Shown here in pieces: positions 26,001 through 33,215 of a stretch of 64,000 nt of DNA. Position 1 is the first letter of the stretch; each line of letters starts with the position of its first letter. This DNA comes from Desulfuromonadales bacterium. GTDB lineage: Bacteria; Desulfobacterota; Desulfuromonadia; Desulfuromonadales; BM103. The notes beneath the pieces were generated by a model. That model was not told the DNA's origin. It was given only the letters and a program-made list of their open reading frames with translations, and ran no database searches. Made by a program: the position numbers and the translations under genes. Location: assembly GCA_014860225.1 (NCBI GenBank), contig JACZKE010000001.1, positions 31,338 to 95,337 on the forward strand. Reading direction: 5' to 3'.

Positions 26001-27012
26001 CCCAGGGACGCAGTTGAATATCGACTTCAATCCCCAACTGCCTGGCAATGGCGTGGGTCAGGTCGACGTTATAGCCGGCCGGCTGGCCGTTCTCATCAAG
26101 GAACTCATACGGCGGGTAATCATCATCGCCGCCAATGACAATGCGACTTTTGTCGTTCTCAAGCGCCTCAATCGGGCCGAACCATTTGTTGCGCAATTCA
26201 CCGAAGGTGCCGTCGGCGATGACGATCGCCAAACCTTCGTTGAGCAGGGCGAGGAGCTTTTGATCACCTTTTTTTACGGCAAAACAGAAAGATTGCACGA
26301 AATCTTCAAGCGGCGTTCCGACAGTTTTTAAATTGGTCAACTGCAACCTGTTGATCAATTGCAGGGCAACCAGTTTCTGTACAACGACAGCGTCATGCTG
26401 GCCAGAGGCCAGTTGTTGCAGTGCTTCGTCGTACGTGCTGGTCGTCACGATGGTCGCGTCGAGATTGCTCCGGTGCAGGAATTCCTCGGCATTGTCGCCA
26501 CGCAACACGGCAAGCTGTTTGCCCTTGAGGTCGGCCAGACTGCGGATGCCGGTTTCGGTGTCACGAACGACGATAGTACCGTGCATCGTCAGATAGGGAA
26601 AGGTGAAGTCAAAATCCTGTTCGCGTTCCGGCGTTCGCCCGACCAGAGGAAGTGTCTCCACTTTACCGTCGACCAGCATCTGTTTGACGTCTCTCCATGA
26701 ACCGATTTCAAAGGAGACGTCACGCCCCATAGCCTTGAGTGCTGCCCGCAACAGCTCGACGGAGAAACCGTCGGCTTGGATGTCAGACGTGACAATCGCG
26801 TAAGGCGGGTAGTCATATTCGCTTGCCGAGCTGACCTGCAGCGGAACCGGTGCCAGTGAGCCGGAGTTCAGTGGGTCGCCGGCCAGGGAAACTCCGCTGC
26901 CGGACAACAACAGCAGAAGGTTGAGCATCAGGCAGACGATCCCTGAGCGTATCGACTGCAAGCTGACAGACCCTGAGCGGTAGCTCGTGACTAGTTGTTG
27001 TGCTTCTCTCAT
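23071..27012 (-). CDS. Hybrid sensor histidine kinase with two periplasmic solute-binding domains, three PAS domains and a receiver
   Basis: This 1313-residue membrane kinase has an N-terminal signal/anchor, then two tandem SBP_bac_3 domains in the periplasm (about 55-290 and 298-505, both with DDYPPY/EYDYPPY-type starts). A membrane helix follows near 520-540 and three PAS domains between about 550 and 930. The catalytic core is HisKA with His956 in GGIAHDFNN, a HATPase with DTGCGM and GRGLGMA, and a C-terminal receiver (VMDLTMPHMGG). This layout resembles BvgS/EvgS-type sensors of small molecules. No Hpt domain is present. It stands between the HD-GYP operon and the diguanylate cyclase gene. 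Confidence 0.9.
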   Translation of the reverse strand: MREAQQLVTSYRSGSVSLQSIRSGIVCLMLNLLLLLSGSGVSLAGDPLNSGSLAPVPLQVSSASEYDYPPYAIVTSDIQADGFSVELLRAALKAMGRDVSFEIGSWRDVKQMLVDGKVETLPLVGRTPEREQDFDFTFPYLTMHGTIVVRDTETGIRSLADLKGKQLAVLRGDNAEEFLHRSNLDATIVTTSTYDEALQQLASGQHDAVVVQKLVALQLINRLQLTNLKTVGTPLEDFVQSFCFAVKKGDQKLLALLNEGLAIVIADGTFGELRNKWFGPIEALENDKSRIVIGGDDDYPPYEFLDENGQPAGYNVDLTHAIARQLGIEVDIQLRPWAEIRDGLASEEIDAVQGMFYSAERDRFFDFTPAHTLLSHVIAVREGTELPASMADLAGKSILVMAGDIMHDAAVKQGYAKQLVLVTSQEEALKQLASGQYDCALVAKVPALYWINLHGWKNLRLSEQPVISAEYCFAAPHSNRALLTRLSSGLSAIAATGEYREIYTRWLGVYEKPALALWDVLKYASYIIVPLIITLLGSVLWSWSLKHKVTIATAKLRQLFDGATYGIALADPHSGILLDCNEAFALMLGRDKQDIVGRQQRQFHPPEEASWGLIGNVQQQLSEKSGQSLISKMIKASGDIIDVEIKSTLIDLGDKQCLQGFFKDVTKEKNSDKVLRESENKTRLILNSAAEAIYGVDRAGNCTFCNQSCLDILGYHSELDLLGRNMHEIIHHSVIDGTPRPVENCRIYAAFKTGEKIHVDNEVLWRADGTCFPAEYWSHVIQDNDEIVGAVVTFIDITKRKHAEDDLRKALNFTEVLLEQSPMGIRVFDGDTGICLKINQAAASIAGGPAEILLKQNFRELKSWQDSGLNSVAETVLSDGQARQVETDMVTSFGKTLSTRYFFARFFAEKHPHLLTIGQDISEERCLTEAKQQMEKKMLHTQKLESLGLLAGGIAHDFNNILMAVAGHADLALLRFSPDSPATHHLQQIQSATKKAADLAGQMLAYSGKGKFVIESLDVNEVIEDMAHMLEVPISRNAQMRFNFSPNLPAVEADATQLRQVIMNLIINASEALGGQCGVITISTGVVNCSRDSLYESWLDDSLSEGLYVYFEVTDTGCGMNKETLNRIYDPFFSTKFTGRGLGMAAAQGIVRGHKGMIQVDSEVGQGTTFKVLLPKASSTAALFNETEDDSSWQGSGQVLLVDDEAMVLAVGKAMLEELGFEVLTASNGCAAVALFKKHFGTLGQVVMDLTMPHMGGEDAFREMRQIDPGVKVIIASGYNEQEITPLFAGKGLSGFIQKPYSFSALRKALATA

Positions 27013-27113
27013 GGATTCTCGCTCTGAAGACCAGACTATGCAGTCGCTGACACGAGGTACAGTGGCACAGGCTTGCCCAACGTTATCGACTGAATCGAAT
27101 TCCCCTGCACAAC

Positions 27114-28010
27114 TTATCCTGCCGTTACGCAGTTTCTTCCGGCGGCCTTGCTTTGATACAAAAGATTATCGGCTCTTTTAATCAGGCTTGCAGGAGTATC
27201 GTGTTCCCGGGCGAGGGTCGCGCCAACCGAAATTGTGACAGAAAGCTTTTGCTGTGCGTGTTTCAGATAGGAGTTTTCCACCAGTAAACGCATTCTGTTG
27301 CCGAGGTCTTCGAGGCCACCTGCGGAGACATTCCTGATAATGGCAACGAATTCTTCGCCACCCCACCGGCCATAAAGGTCAAAGGGCCTGGCATTGGCGA
27401 TCATGGTCTTTGAGACAAACTTAAGGACCATGTCACCGACATCATGACCATAGGTATCATTGAATGGCTTGAAATGGTCGATATCCATGAACAGAATCCC
27501 GAACATCACGTTATTGCGCCTTTTCTCCTGGCATCGACCCTCGAGTTCACTTTCAAGATAGTGTCTGTTGGCCATTTGCGTAAGATTGTCGAGAAGTGCC
27601 AGTTTTTCAAGCTCCTTCACCCTCAGTTCATTCGCTTCAATATTGCTCAGATCGGTAAACAGCTCGACCCCGCCAAGAATCCTTCCTTCTTCATCGGACA
27701 ATCGGCTGGCGCGAATTGCAACAGGGATTCTTTGACCATTCTTGTGGTGAAGGTACACTCTCGATTCCCGCGACTCACCGTCCGTAATGGTTTCAGCGAG
27801 AGGACAGAACCCACAGCAGAGATTTGTACCTTCGTCGTCGACATGCTTCAGGATGTCATCAGCACATGACCTTCCAACAACTTCATCCGCAGCAAACCCT
27901 GAAATCCTTTCAGCAGCTTTGTTCCAGTAGGTGACAACCCGGTCTTTGTTGATGATGTAAAGACCTTCATTGATGATTTCAACAATTTTTTTGTACGGAA
28001 TATTGTCCAT
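27114..28010 (-). CDS. PAS-GGDEF diguanylate cyclase with inhibitory site
   Basis: This 298-residue soluble protein has a PAS domain (about 5-125) with a cysteine cluster C65, C66, C69, then a GGDEF domain with the active motif GGEEF (217-221). RPFD at 208-211 lies exactly five residues before it, the product-inhibition I-site. It should make c-di-GMP from two GTP and be limited by feedback. Some Geobacter-type GGDEF proteins (Hypr) instead make cGAMP; I cannot settle which from the sequence. It lies 101 bases upstream of the hybrid kinase gene on the same strand and may be its operon leader. Confidence 0.92.
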   Translation of the reverse strand: MDNIPYKKIVEIINEGLYIINKDRVVTYWNKAAERISGFAADEVVGRSCADDILKHVDDEGTNLCCGFCPLAETITDGESRESRVYLHHKNGQRIPVAIRASRLSDEEGRILGGVELFTDLSNIEANELRVKELEKLALLDNLTQMANRHYLESELEGRCQEKRRNNVMFGILFMDIDHFKPFNDTYGHDVGDMVLKFVSKTMIANARPFDLYGRWGGEEFVAIIRNVSAGGLEDLGNRMRLLVENSYLKHAQQKLSVTISVGATLAREHDTPASLIKRADNLLYQSKAAGRNCVTAG

Positions 28011-28362
28011 AAATCAGTCTTTCTGAATGAAGGAAGATTTAGTGCGAAAGGAAGCCCTCAATCTTTTACTGGGAACCCTGGAAGTTTGACAATCCCAGGG
28101 ATATGGACTGCCCCGGCATTAGAGCTTTTGACTTTGATTTTTCTATTGCATCAAAACCCCTCTGAGTGGCCAGCCCCCAGCTTGATCAGGGATCAAGCTT
28201 CTGAAAATTAAGACAGTCCACTTCAATTCCAATAATGCAACACGATAGAATGTCTCACATTTTTCTCACAATTTCATCTTGATTATTTTGTTTGTTCGTT
28301 TTTATCCGGAAACTCCGGATAAAACATGCACAGTTTTTGATCCAGAAACGAGCATTTTTTGC

Positions 28363-28527
28363 TAGTACCCTGTAACCTATAGGATTTCGATGGATTGCGT
28401 AGGGATTTGCCGTGTCAGCAAGGCGTGATTTCTGGTGCCTAGCCGTTGCTAAGCAGCTGAAATCGGAACGTAGCTGACGCGGCAAAGAACAAGCAAGGTG
28501 TGTAAGATTATGGGTTACAGGGTACTA
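28363..28527. repeat. 165-bp inverted-repeat element G
   Basis: Perfect 15-bp terminal inverted repeats (TAGTACCCTGTAACC / GGTTACAGGGTACTA). Both arms also share internal blocks (TTTGCCG, GTCAGC, GATTTC, TAGC) in inverted order, so the whole element is one long imperfect hairpin. It has no coding capacity. I see only one copy in the window. Confidence 0.8.
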
Positions 28528-28694
28528 AGCAGTCTGTCGGACTATACGGGCCGAAGCGAAAATTTGGATGTTTGAGAACAGATTTTAGCTCATTTGCAGG
28601 GTCATAGCCGTAGCTATGGACCAAAAAGGAGCTGAAATATGGTCCAAACAGCCGGATTTGCAGCCGGCTCATGGATAGTCCGACAAGCTGCTAG
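28525..28694. repeat. ~170-bp palindromic element, copy C
   Basis: Nearly identical to the reverse complement of copy B at 10829-10997, with the same ~20-bp terminal inverted repeats. Its left end shares the bases CTA with the right end of element G. Such similarity over 18 kb in non-coding DNA suggests recent copying. Confidence 0.9.
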
Positions 28695-28912
28695 GTCAAG
28701 GAAATCAAGGATTAGAGCAGAGGCGTAGCCTTTTACGCCGCACAATCAAATTCGCCGATTGACGCAGAGATTACGGAAAAGAGCCGTTTCCGGACGAAAA
28801 GCAGTCCCCGGTCAGAAAACAATTGACATTCCGGGATACGCTGTCGTACCCCTTTTCCACACATGACAACACCGGAATTACCGGTCATCTTGTCGATATG
28901 AGAGCACATGTG

Positions 28913-31204
28913 ATGCGAACAACGTCTTACCAGAAGAACCCGTCACTGCAACTGAAGCGCATCACTTTTGTCCTCGCGATCGCATGGACGGCTGTTATCG
29001 TCCTGATCTGCGCCTGGCACCTGAGGGAACAACACACTAATGCCCGGACGATTGCGTACAACCAAGCAGTATACGCGCTTGAGAAAGACATGGTCTACCG
29101 TCTCTGGGCATCAAAGTACGGAGGCGTCTACGTCCCCGTGAGCGAAGAGACCCCGCCCAACCCCTACCTGAAAGATATGCCGCGTCGTGACGTGACCACC
29201 ACGGACGGCCAGCAGCTGACCCTGATCAACCCGGCCTACATGACCCGCCAGGTGCATGAGTTGGAACGCGAGAGGTATGCCCTCCGCGGGCATCTCACCA
29301 GCCTCGACCCGATCCGCCCGGAGAATGCCCCAGACACGTGGGAGGCCGAGGCGCTGCAGGCGTTGGCGCTTGGTGTCCCCGAGGTCTCCGCAGTCACCCG
29401 GATAGGAGATGCGGAATACCTGCGTCTGATCAGGCCCATGCTCATCGAGGAATCATGCCTGAAGTGCCACGCAACCCAAGGATACAATCTCGGCGATCTG
29501 CGCGGCGGCATCAGCATGGCGGTACCTCTTGAGCCACTCTATGCGATGACCTACAAGCAAATGGTCCACACGATCCTGGGCTACGTTCTGATCTGGTTGG
29601 TTGGCGTGGTCGGCGCCGGTCGGACTGTCTGGCATCTCACGCAGCGCGTCCGCAAACGCGAACAGGTAGCAGAGTTGCTGCGGGAGAACGAAAAGAGCCT
29701 GCGCCTGACGCTCAGTTCCATCGGCGACGGCATCATCACGACCGACCTGACGGGGAGGATTACGCAAGTGAACCCGGTTGCCGAAAAGCTTACCGGCTGG
29801 CGCTCGAAAGATGCGAACGACAGGCATCTCACCGAGATTTTCAACATCATCCACCCCCAATCACGCCAGACGCTGGCTGACCCGACCGGGCAGTTCCTTG
29901 CGACCGACGAGAAATCCGGAATGGCCAGAGATGCCATACTGACGGCAACCTGCGGTACCGAATATCGGATTGCCTACAACGCCTCGCCCATCATGGATAT
30001 CGACGGCCATATCTCCGGGATGGTCCTGGTTTTCGAGGACATGACCGAACAAATCCGCTTGCAGGAGGAACTTCTGAAAGCCCGCAAGCTGGAGTCCATC
30101 GCCATCCTGGCTGGAGGGCTTGCCCATGACTTCAATAATCTGTTTACGGGCTTGTTCGGCAACATCCAGCTGGCAATGATGAAGCTTGGCAAGGACCACC
30201 CGGCTTACCCCAGACTGATTGCTGCATCACAAAGTTTTGTCGTAGGTACCAATTTGACTCAGCAGCTTCTAACCTTCGCCAAAGGTGGACAGCCCTTACT
30301 GGAAGAGACCAACCTCGGGCAGGTTATTCAGGATTCACTACAGCTCAACATCAAGGAAGAGAACATTAAAGTCGTGCAGTCTTTGCCGCATAATCTATGG
30401 CGCGTCAACGGCGATCATGGCCAGCTGTGTCAGGTTTTCGGCAACCTGTTTTTAAACTCCGCACAGGCCATGCCTGAAGGAGGCACCCTGCATATTGACG
30501 TGAACAATATTAACGACATCAAAATGGACAGTGCTCCCGGTTTGTCAGGAGACTTTGTTGAGATCTGCATCAGGGACGAAGGCTCGGGTATCCCGGCGGA
30601 GGAAGTGCCCAAGGTTTTTGATATTTTTTATACCAGCAGGGCTGAAGGCAGAGGCCTGGGATTGGCCGTCGTTCACAGGATTGTAGCCAAGCATAACGGC
30701 CACATCTGCTTCAAATCCATTCTGGACGTCGGCACAACCGTGACCATCTACCTGCCTGCGGAATCTTCATCGCTCCCGACATCCGCAGCGATTCCTGTCG
30801 ACAGGCCCGTGAAACCAGTTGCAGCCTCGGGACACATTCTGGTCATGGATGATGAAGAGATAATCAGAGATTTAACCAGGGAGATGCTGGAGACCTGCGG
30901 TTATCAAGTCGACACCGCTACCGGTGGGGAAGAAGCATTAGAAAAATATGCCGCAGCGGACAACAGCGGCAAGCCCTTTAATGTTGTCATCATGGACCTG
31001 AATATACCCGGAGGTATGGGCGGTAAAATTGCGATCAAAAAACTTCTTGCCCTTGATCCCGGAGCAAAGGTCATTGTCACCAGCGGCTATTTCTCCGACG
31101 CCGTCCTCGCCGACTTTTTAGTTTACGGTTTCAAAGGCAGGCTGGCCAAACCGTTTAAGACAGAGGCTTTGCAAAATGAATTGTCCAGGGTCATCAACCT
31201 GTAA
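28913..31204 (+). CDS. Hybrid sensor histidine kinase with CxxCH haem-type sensor domain
   Basis: This kinase of about 763 residues has a membrane helix (about 17-35) and a periplasmic domain of the Tll0287/DUF3365 type. The haem-binding motif CLKCH (about 182-186) is followed by the conserved GDLRGGISM, then comes a second helix (about 215-235). A PAS domain, HisKA with GGLAHDFNN, HATPase (DEGSGI, GRGLGLA) and a C-terminal receiver (VIMDLNIPGG) follow. A c-type haem there would sense redox state or gas. The start is uncertain: TTG 28823, ATG 28898 and ATG 28913 (GAGAG upstream) are in frame. No partner regulator gene is adjacent. Confidence 0.88.
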   Translation: MRTTSYQKNPSLQLKRITFVLAIAWTAVIVLICAWHLREQHTNARTIAYNQAVYALEKDMVYRLWASKYGGVYVPVSEETPPNPYLKDMPRRDVTTTDGQQLTLINPAYMTRQVHELERERYALRGHLTSLDPIRPENAPDTWEAEALQALALGVPEVSAVTRIGDAEYLRLIRPMLIEESCLKCHATQGYNLGDLRGGISMAVPLEPLYAMTYKQMVHTILGYVLIWLVGVVGAGRTVWHLTQRVRKREQVAELLRENEKSLRLTLSSIGDGIITTDLTGRITQVNPVAEKLTGWRSKDANDRHLTEIFNIIHPQSRQTLADPTGQFLATDEKSGMARDAILTATCGTEYRIAYNASPIMDIDGHISGMVLVFEDMTEQIRLQEELLKARKLESIAILAGGLAHDFNNLFTGLFGNIQLAMMKLGKDHPAYPRLIAASQSFVVGTNLTQQLLTFAKGGQPLLEETNLGQVIQDSLQLNIKEENIKVVQSLPHNLWRVNGDHGQLCQVFGNLFLNSAQAMPEGGTLHIDVNNINDIKMDSAPGLSGDFVEICIRDEGSGIPAEEVPKVFDIFYTSRAEGRGLGLAVVHRIVAKHNGHICFKSILDVGTTVTIYLPAESSSLPTSAAIPVDRPVKPVAASGHILVMDDEEIIRDLTREMLETCGYQVDTATGGEEALEKYAAADNSGKPFNVVIMDLNIPGGMGGKIAIKKLLALDPGAKVIVTSGYFSDAVLADFLVYGFKGRLAKPFKTEALQNELSRVINL

Positions 31205-31320
31205 TTAATTTCAGAATTGACGGCCGTAGACTGCACTCTTCTCATCGACAGAACTAATCATTTCCACCTGCCTGCCCGCCTTCAAAGCACCCGAAAACTC
31301 TGTGCACTCTCCGTCATCAC

Positions 31321-31337
31321 TGTTCAAGCATTGAACA
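31321..31337. promoter_or_regulatory. Upstream activator dyad, distal (fimbrial operon)
   Basis: TGTTCAAGCATTGAACA, a perfect 7-bp dyad around GCA. It is the best-conserved member of the four-site family and lies about 146 bases upstream of the -24 GG. Confidence 0.75.
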
Positions 31338-31400
31338 GCAAAGATAACCAAACAAATTCAACCCTTTACATTTTTCTCTTCTGATTGACCTCAATTCTGC

Positions 31401-31417
31401 TGTTCAAGCACTGCACA
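31401..31417. promoter_or_regulatory. Upstream activator dyad, proximal (fimbrial operon)
   Basis: TGTTCAAGCACTGCACA, 80 bases from the distal dyad. It ends 66 bases from the GG of the sigma-54 promoter, matching the 65 bases at the HD-GYP operon. Confidence 0.72.
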
Positions 31418-31481
31418 TTCCCGCTCCTCGATGAATTCCTTTTTATCAATGATTACAGATACTTATTTGCTATTTCACAAC

Positions 31482-31497
31482 TGGCACACTGCTTGCG
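31482..31497 (+). promoter_or_regulatory. Sigma-54 promoter of the chaperone-usher fimbrial operon
   Basis: TGGCAC-ACTGC-TTGCG, with GG and GC ten bases apart, a near-consensus -24/-12 promoter. Transcription would start near 31508, about 95 bases before the first gene. The rest of the 31205-31601 gap holds the two dyads and no gene. Confidence 0.87.
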
Positions 31498-31601
31498 ATA
31501 GAGACATTACATGGTAAGCTCATAAAAAGAACCATAACAATCAAACCATCAGTCGTTAGCAGAATCTTCAGACCACGATGGTAGCGCACAAGGCACAGAC
31601 A

Positions 31602-32102
31602 ATGACGACAACAACGAACGACAACTTGGGCAATAACAGCAAACGGGTTCACACCACCCCGTTCTGGATTGCCGCGTTGTTTGCCGTTCTGTTGCTGGCT
31701 GCGCCGATGCTCACCCCTTCCCTGGCGAATGCCGCAAGTACGTCTGTCCGTGTCAGCGCACGGATCCTTCCATGGTTGAATGTAACTGCAACGCCCCTCA
31801 TCTCATCCTACCGAGTCGATGCCGAAGCGATCCAGAGAGGCTTCATCGACCTGCCCAACTCATTGAGCATCCAGCTGTCAACCAACCTGCGCAGCGATAT
31901 CGATCTGAGCCTCGAAAGCTTCGGTCCGGAACGCATTGTCGTAGGCAATGGAACCCATTCAGGGAGCGACATGATTCGCTTCGCCGCTCTCGCCAGCAAT
32001 ATGCCAACAACCCGCGCCGTTGATCTGCGCGTGATTCTCCCTCAGGGGATTGCACAAGGAGACTATCCGTTACAGTTGAACGTATCGGCAATGAATATTT
32101 AA
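31602..32102 (+). CDS. Secreted protein of unknown family, first gene of the fimbrial operon
   Basis: This 166-residue protein has a long basic N-terminus and a clear signal peptide (AALFAVLLLAAPML, cleavage after SLANA). The mature ~125 residues are rich in Ser, Leu and small residues. They look all-beta, with no cysteines and alternating hydrophobic strands (SIQLSTNLRSDIDLSLESF and a terminal YPLQLNVSAMNI). This resembles a pilin-like or donor-strand fold without the SCPU cysteine pair. ATG 31602 (AAGG upstream) is preferred; ATG 31578 is possible. It lies between the sigma-54 promoter and the riboswitch, so it escapes riboswitch control. It could be an accessory or tip subunit. Confidence 0.65.
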   Translation: MTTTTNDNLGNNSKRVHTTPFWIAALFAVLLLAAPMLTPSLANAASTSVRVSARILPWLNVTATPLISSYRVDAEAIQRGFIDLPNSLSIQLSTNLRSDIDLSLESFGPERIVVGNGTHSGSDMIRFAALASNMPTTRAVDLRVILPQGIAQGDYPLQLNVSAMNI

Positions 32103-32337
32103 GCAAGCCTTATACTAGAACATTATGATGCCAACTCATGGCGAGTGACGTTTTTTGACCACATAAGTGTGCAATTTTGTCCACTTCTGCGCCTGCAGTG
32201 CGTGTAACTAATGAATTTTCCGGCAAAAGATCGAGTACTATTTTTTTATAATGGAATCTCTACCTATGCGTGATTATTGCGTTATTGCGTCCGCACAAAC
32301 CCTTCTCCGCCCATTTCTACATCACCTCCTCCAAAAG

Positions 32338-32352
32338 TGGCACATTCCTAGC
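32338..32352 (+). promoter_or_regulatory. Weak sigma-54-like promoter before the riboswitch
   Basis: TGGCAC-ATTCC-TAGC keeps GG and GC at ten bases but has a poor -12 element (TAGC for TTGC). It lies about 100 bases before the aptamer. A competing sigma-70-type candidate lies at 32389-32417. Confidence 0.35.
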
Positions 32353-32388
32353 TACAAGAAGTAGCACAACCAAGCGCTACAAAAGTAC

Positions 32389-32417
32389 TTGACTGAAAAA
32401 GAAAACTGATTTAGTTT
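32389..32417 (+). promoter_or_regulatory. Possible sigma-70-type promoter for the riboswitch RNA
   Basis: TTGACT (32389-32394), 17 bases and TAGTTT (32412-32417). The start would fall just before the aptamer begins at 32438. The -10 box is weak. The upstream part of the 549-base gap (32103-32337) shows no gene or clear signal. Confidence 0.4.
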
Positions 32418-32437
32418 GCTTTAAAATTAAAATTCAA

Positions 32438-32527
32438 GTCTCCGAACAGGCAAACCTGGAGTAATCCAGCGACGCAAAGCTACGGGTCCTCATTTATTCA
32501 GCGAGGATAGCCGGGCTGTCGAAGAGG
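32438..32527 (+). ncRNA. GEMM-I riboswitch aptamer (c-di-GMP or cGAMP)
   Basis: It carries the GEMM-I core: GGCAAACC, a 5-bp stem capped by a GNRA loop (CTGGA-GTAA-TCCAG), then GACGCAAAGC. A second stem follows (GCTA...CCTC/GAGG...TAGC), and the closing helix P1 pairs 32439-32445 with 32519-32525 with one mismatch. GEMM-I RNAs bind c-di-GMP; a Geobacter subclass binds 3',3'-cGAMP. I cannot assign the ligand safely, because the bases before GGCAAACC differ from the Vibrio type. It sits in the leader of the fimbrial subunit gene at 32652. Confidence 0.9.
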
Positions 32528-32549
32528 CAGGTGCTCTATACCAATAAAG

Positions 32550-32586
32550 CGCCCGTCTTCGACAACAAAGAAGGCGGGCGTTTTTT
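32550..32586 (+). terminator. Riboswitch-controlled intrinsic terminator
   Basis: CGCCCGTCTTC and GAAGGCGGGCG form an 11-bp stem (one G-U) with a 9-base loop, then six T. The segment TCTTCGAC (32556-32563), which includes most of the terminator 5' arm, is fully complementary to GTCGAAGA (32518-32525), the 3' strand of aptamer helix P1. So P1 formation frees the terminator. Confidence 0.9.
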
Positions 32587-32651
32587 CGTTTTAAATGGGG
32601 TCGAACAATTAACCTGTAACTTGAGCAACACAAACAATGGAGGTAGTAGAC

Positions 32652-33095
32652 ATGAAAAGCTTGAAACTAGCAGTAGTGGCGATTAGTTTGATCGGGATTT
32701 TTGGGGTTGGGAATGCGATGGCGGCTGATACGGCGACGATTACTGTGACCGCAGCGGTTGTGGAGAGTTGTTCATTCAATACAACAACGGCAACACTTAA
32801 TTTCGGAGACCTGGACACCTTGGTGGGAGGCGAAGTTACTCCAGCTGTCCCGGCTTCTATTAAATACATCTGTACAGCAGGCACAACCTATACGATCGAG
32901 AATGACGTTACTGATCTGCTCAAAAACGGGACATCATCGATTATCTATTCTTTGGATTACACACCGGTCGACGGTGGTACCTCCAATGGGACTGAGCAGA
33001 CCTTATCTGTAAGCGGAAAGATACTTGACGGTGCCTACGATACAGCTACGGCAGGTGCTTACACTGCGGATGCGTACCTGAGTTTCCTTTATTAA
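32652..33095 (+). CDS. Spore-coat-U-type (SCPU) pilin, major subunit candidate
   Basis: This 147-residue exported protein has a signal peptide ending GNAMA and the SCPU-domain pattern: TITVTAAVVESCSFNTTTATLNFG with a conserved cysteine, then YICTAGTTYTI with the second. The C-terminal strand is alternating, ending in aromatic residues (LSFLY). SCPU proteins are subunits of archaic (Csu-like) chaperone-usher pili. It is the first gene behind the riboswitch, is followed by a strong hairpin and has a GGAGG site, all fitting the most abundant subunit. The start is at 32652; the frame start 32637 would swallow the ribosome site. Confidence 0.85.
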   Translation: MKSLKLAVVAISLIGIFGVGNAMAADTATITVTAAVVESCSFNTTTATLNFGDLDTLVGGEVTPAVPASIKYICTAGTTYTIENDVTDLLKNGTSSIIYSLDYTPVDGGTSNGTEQTLSVSGKILDGAYDTATAGAYTADAYLSFLY

Positions 33096-33126
33096 CAAGT
33101 TGACGGCCTGAACCATCTGGATTTAG

Positions 33127-33156
33127 GCGAAGAGGAGAGGCTTCTCTCCTCTTCGC
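33127..33156 (+). terminator. Strong hairpin after the first pilin gene, probable partial terminator or RNA stabiliser
   Basis: GCGAAGAGGAGAG pairs perfectly with CTCTCCTCTTCGC over a 4-base loop, with no T-run after it. Such hairpins after major pilin genes often stabilise the upstream message and lower downstream expression. Confidence 0.7.
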
Positions 33157-33215
33157 TGCCACAGATATGTACAGGGAGGGGTCACAAGGAATTTAGTGGC
33201 CGTAAATTTCATCCC

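Larger units (their letters stand above)
28297..28800 (+). repeat. Repeat R2, copy 1, interrupted by two inserted palindromic elements
   Basis: The left part (28297-28362, starting with a hairpin TATCCGGAAACTCCGGATA) and the right part (28695-28800, ending CCGTTTCCGGAC) align with the uninterrupted copy at 48848-49021. The 330 bases in between consist of two other elements set side by side (28363-28527 and 28525-28694). The ends of R2 are short inverted repeats (TCCGGAAAC / GTTTCCGGA). Confidence 0.75.

Noticed and set aside
27063..27077. TGGCACAGGCTTGCC, resembling a sigma-54 promoter
   Set aside because: GG and GC are nine bases apart instead of ten, and it is on the plus strand facing away from both flanking minus-strand genes.
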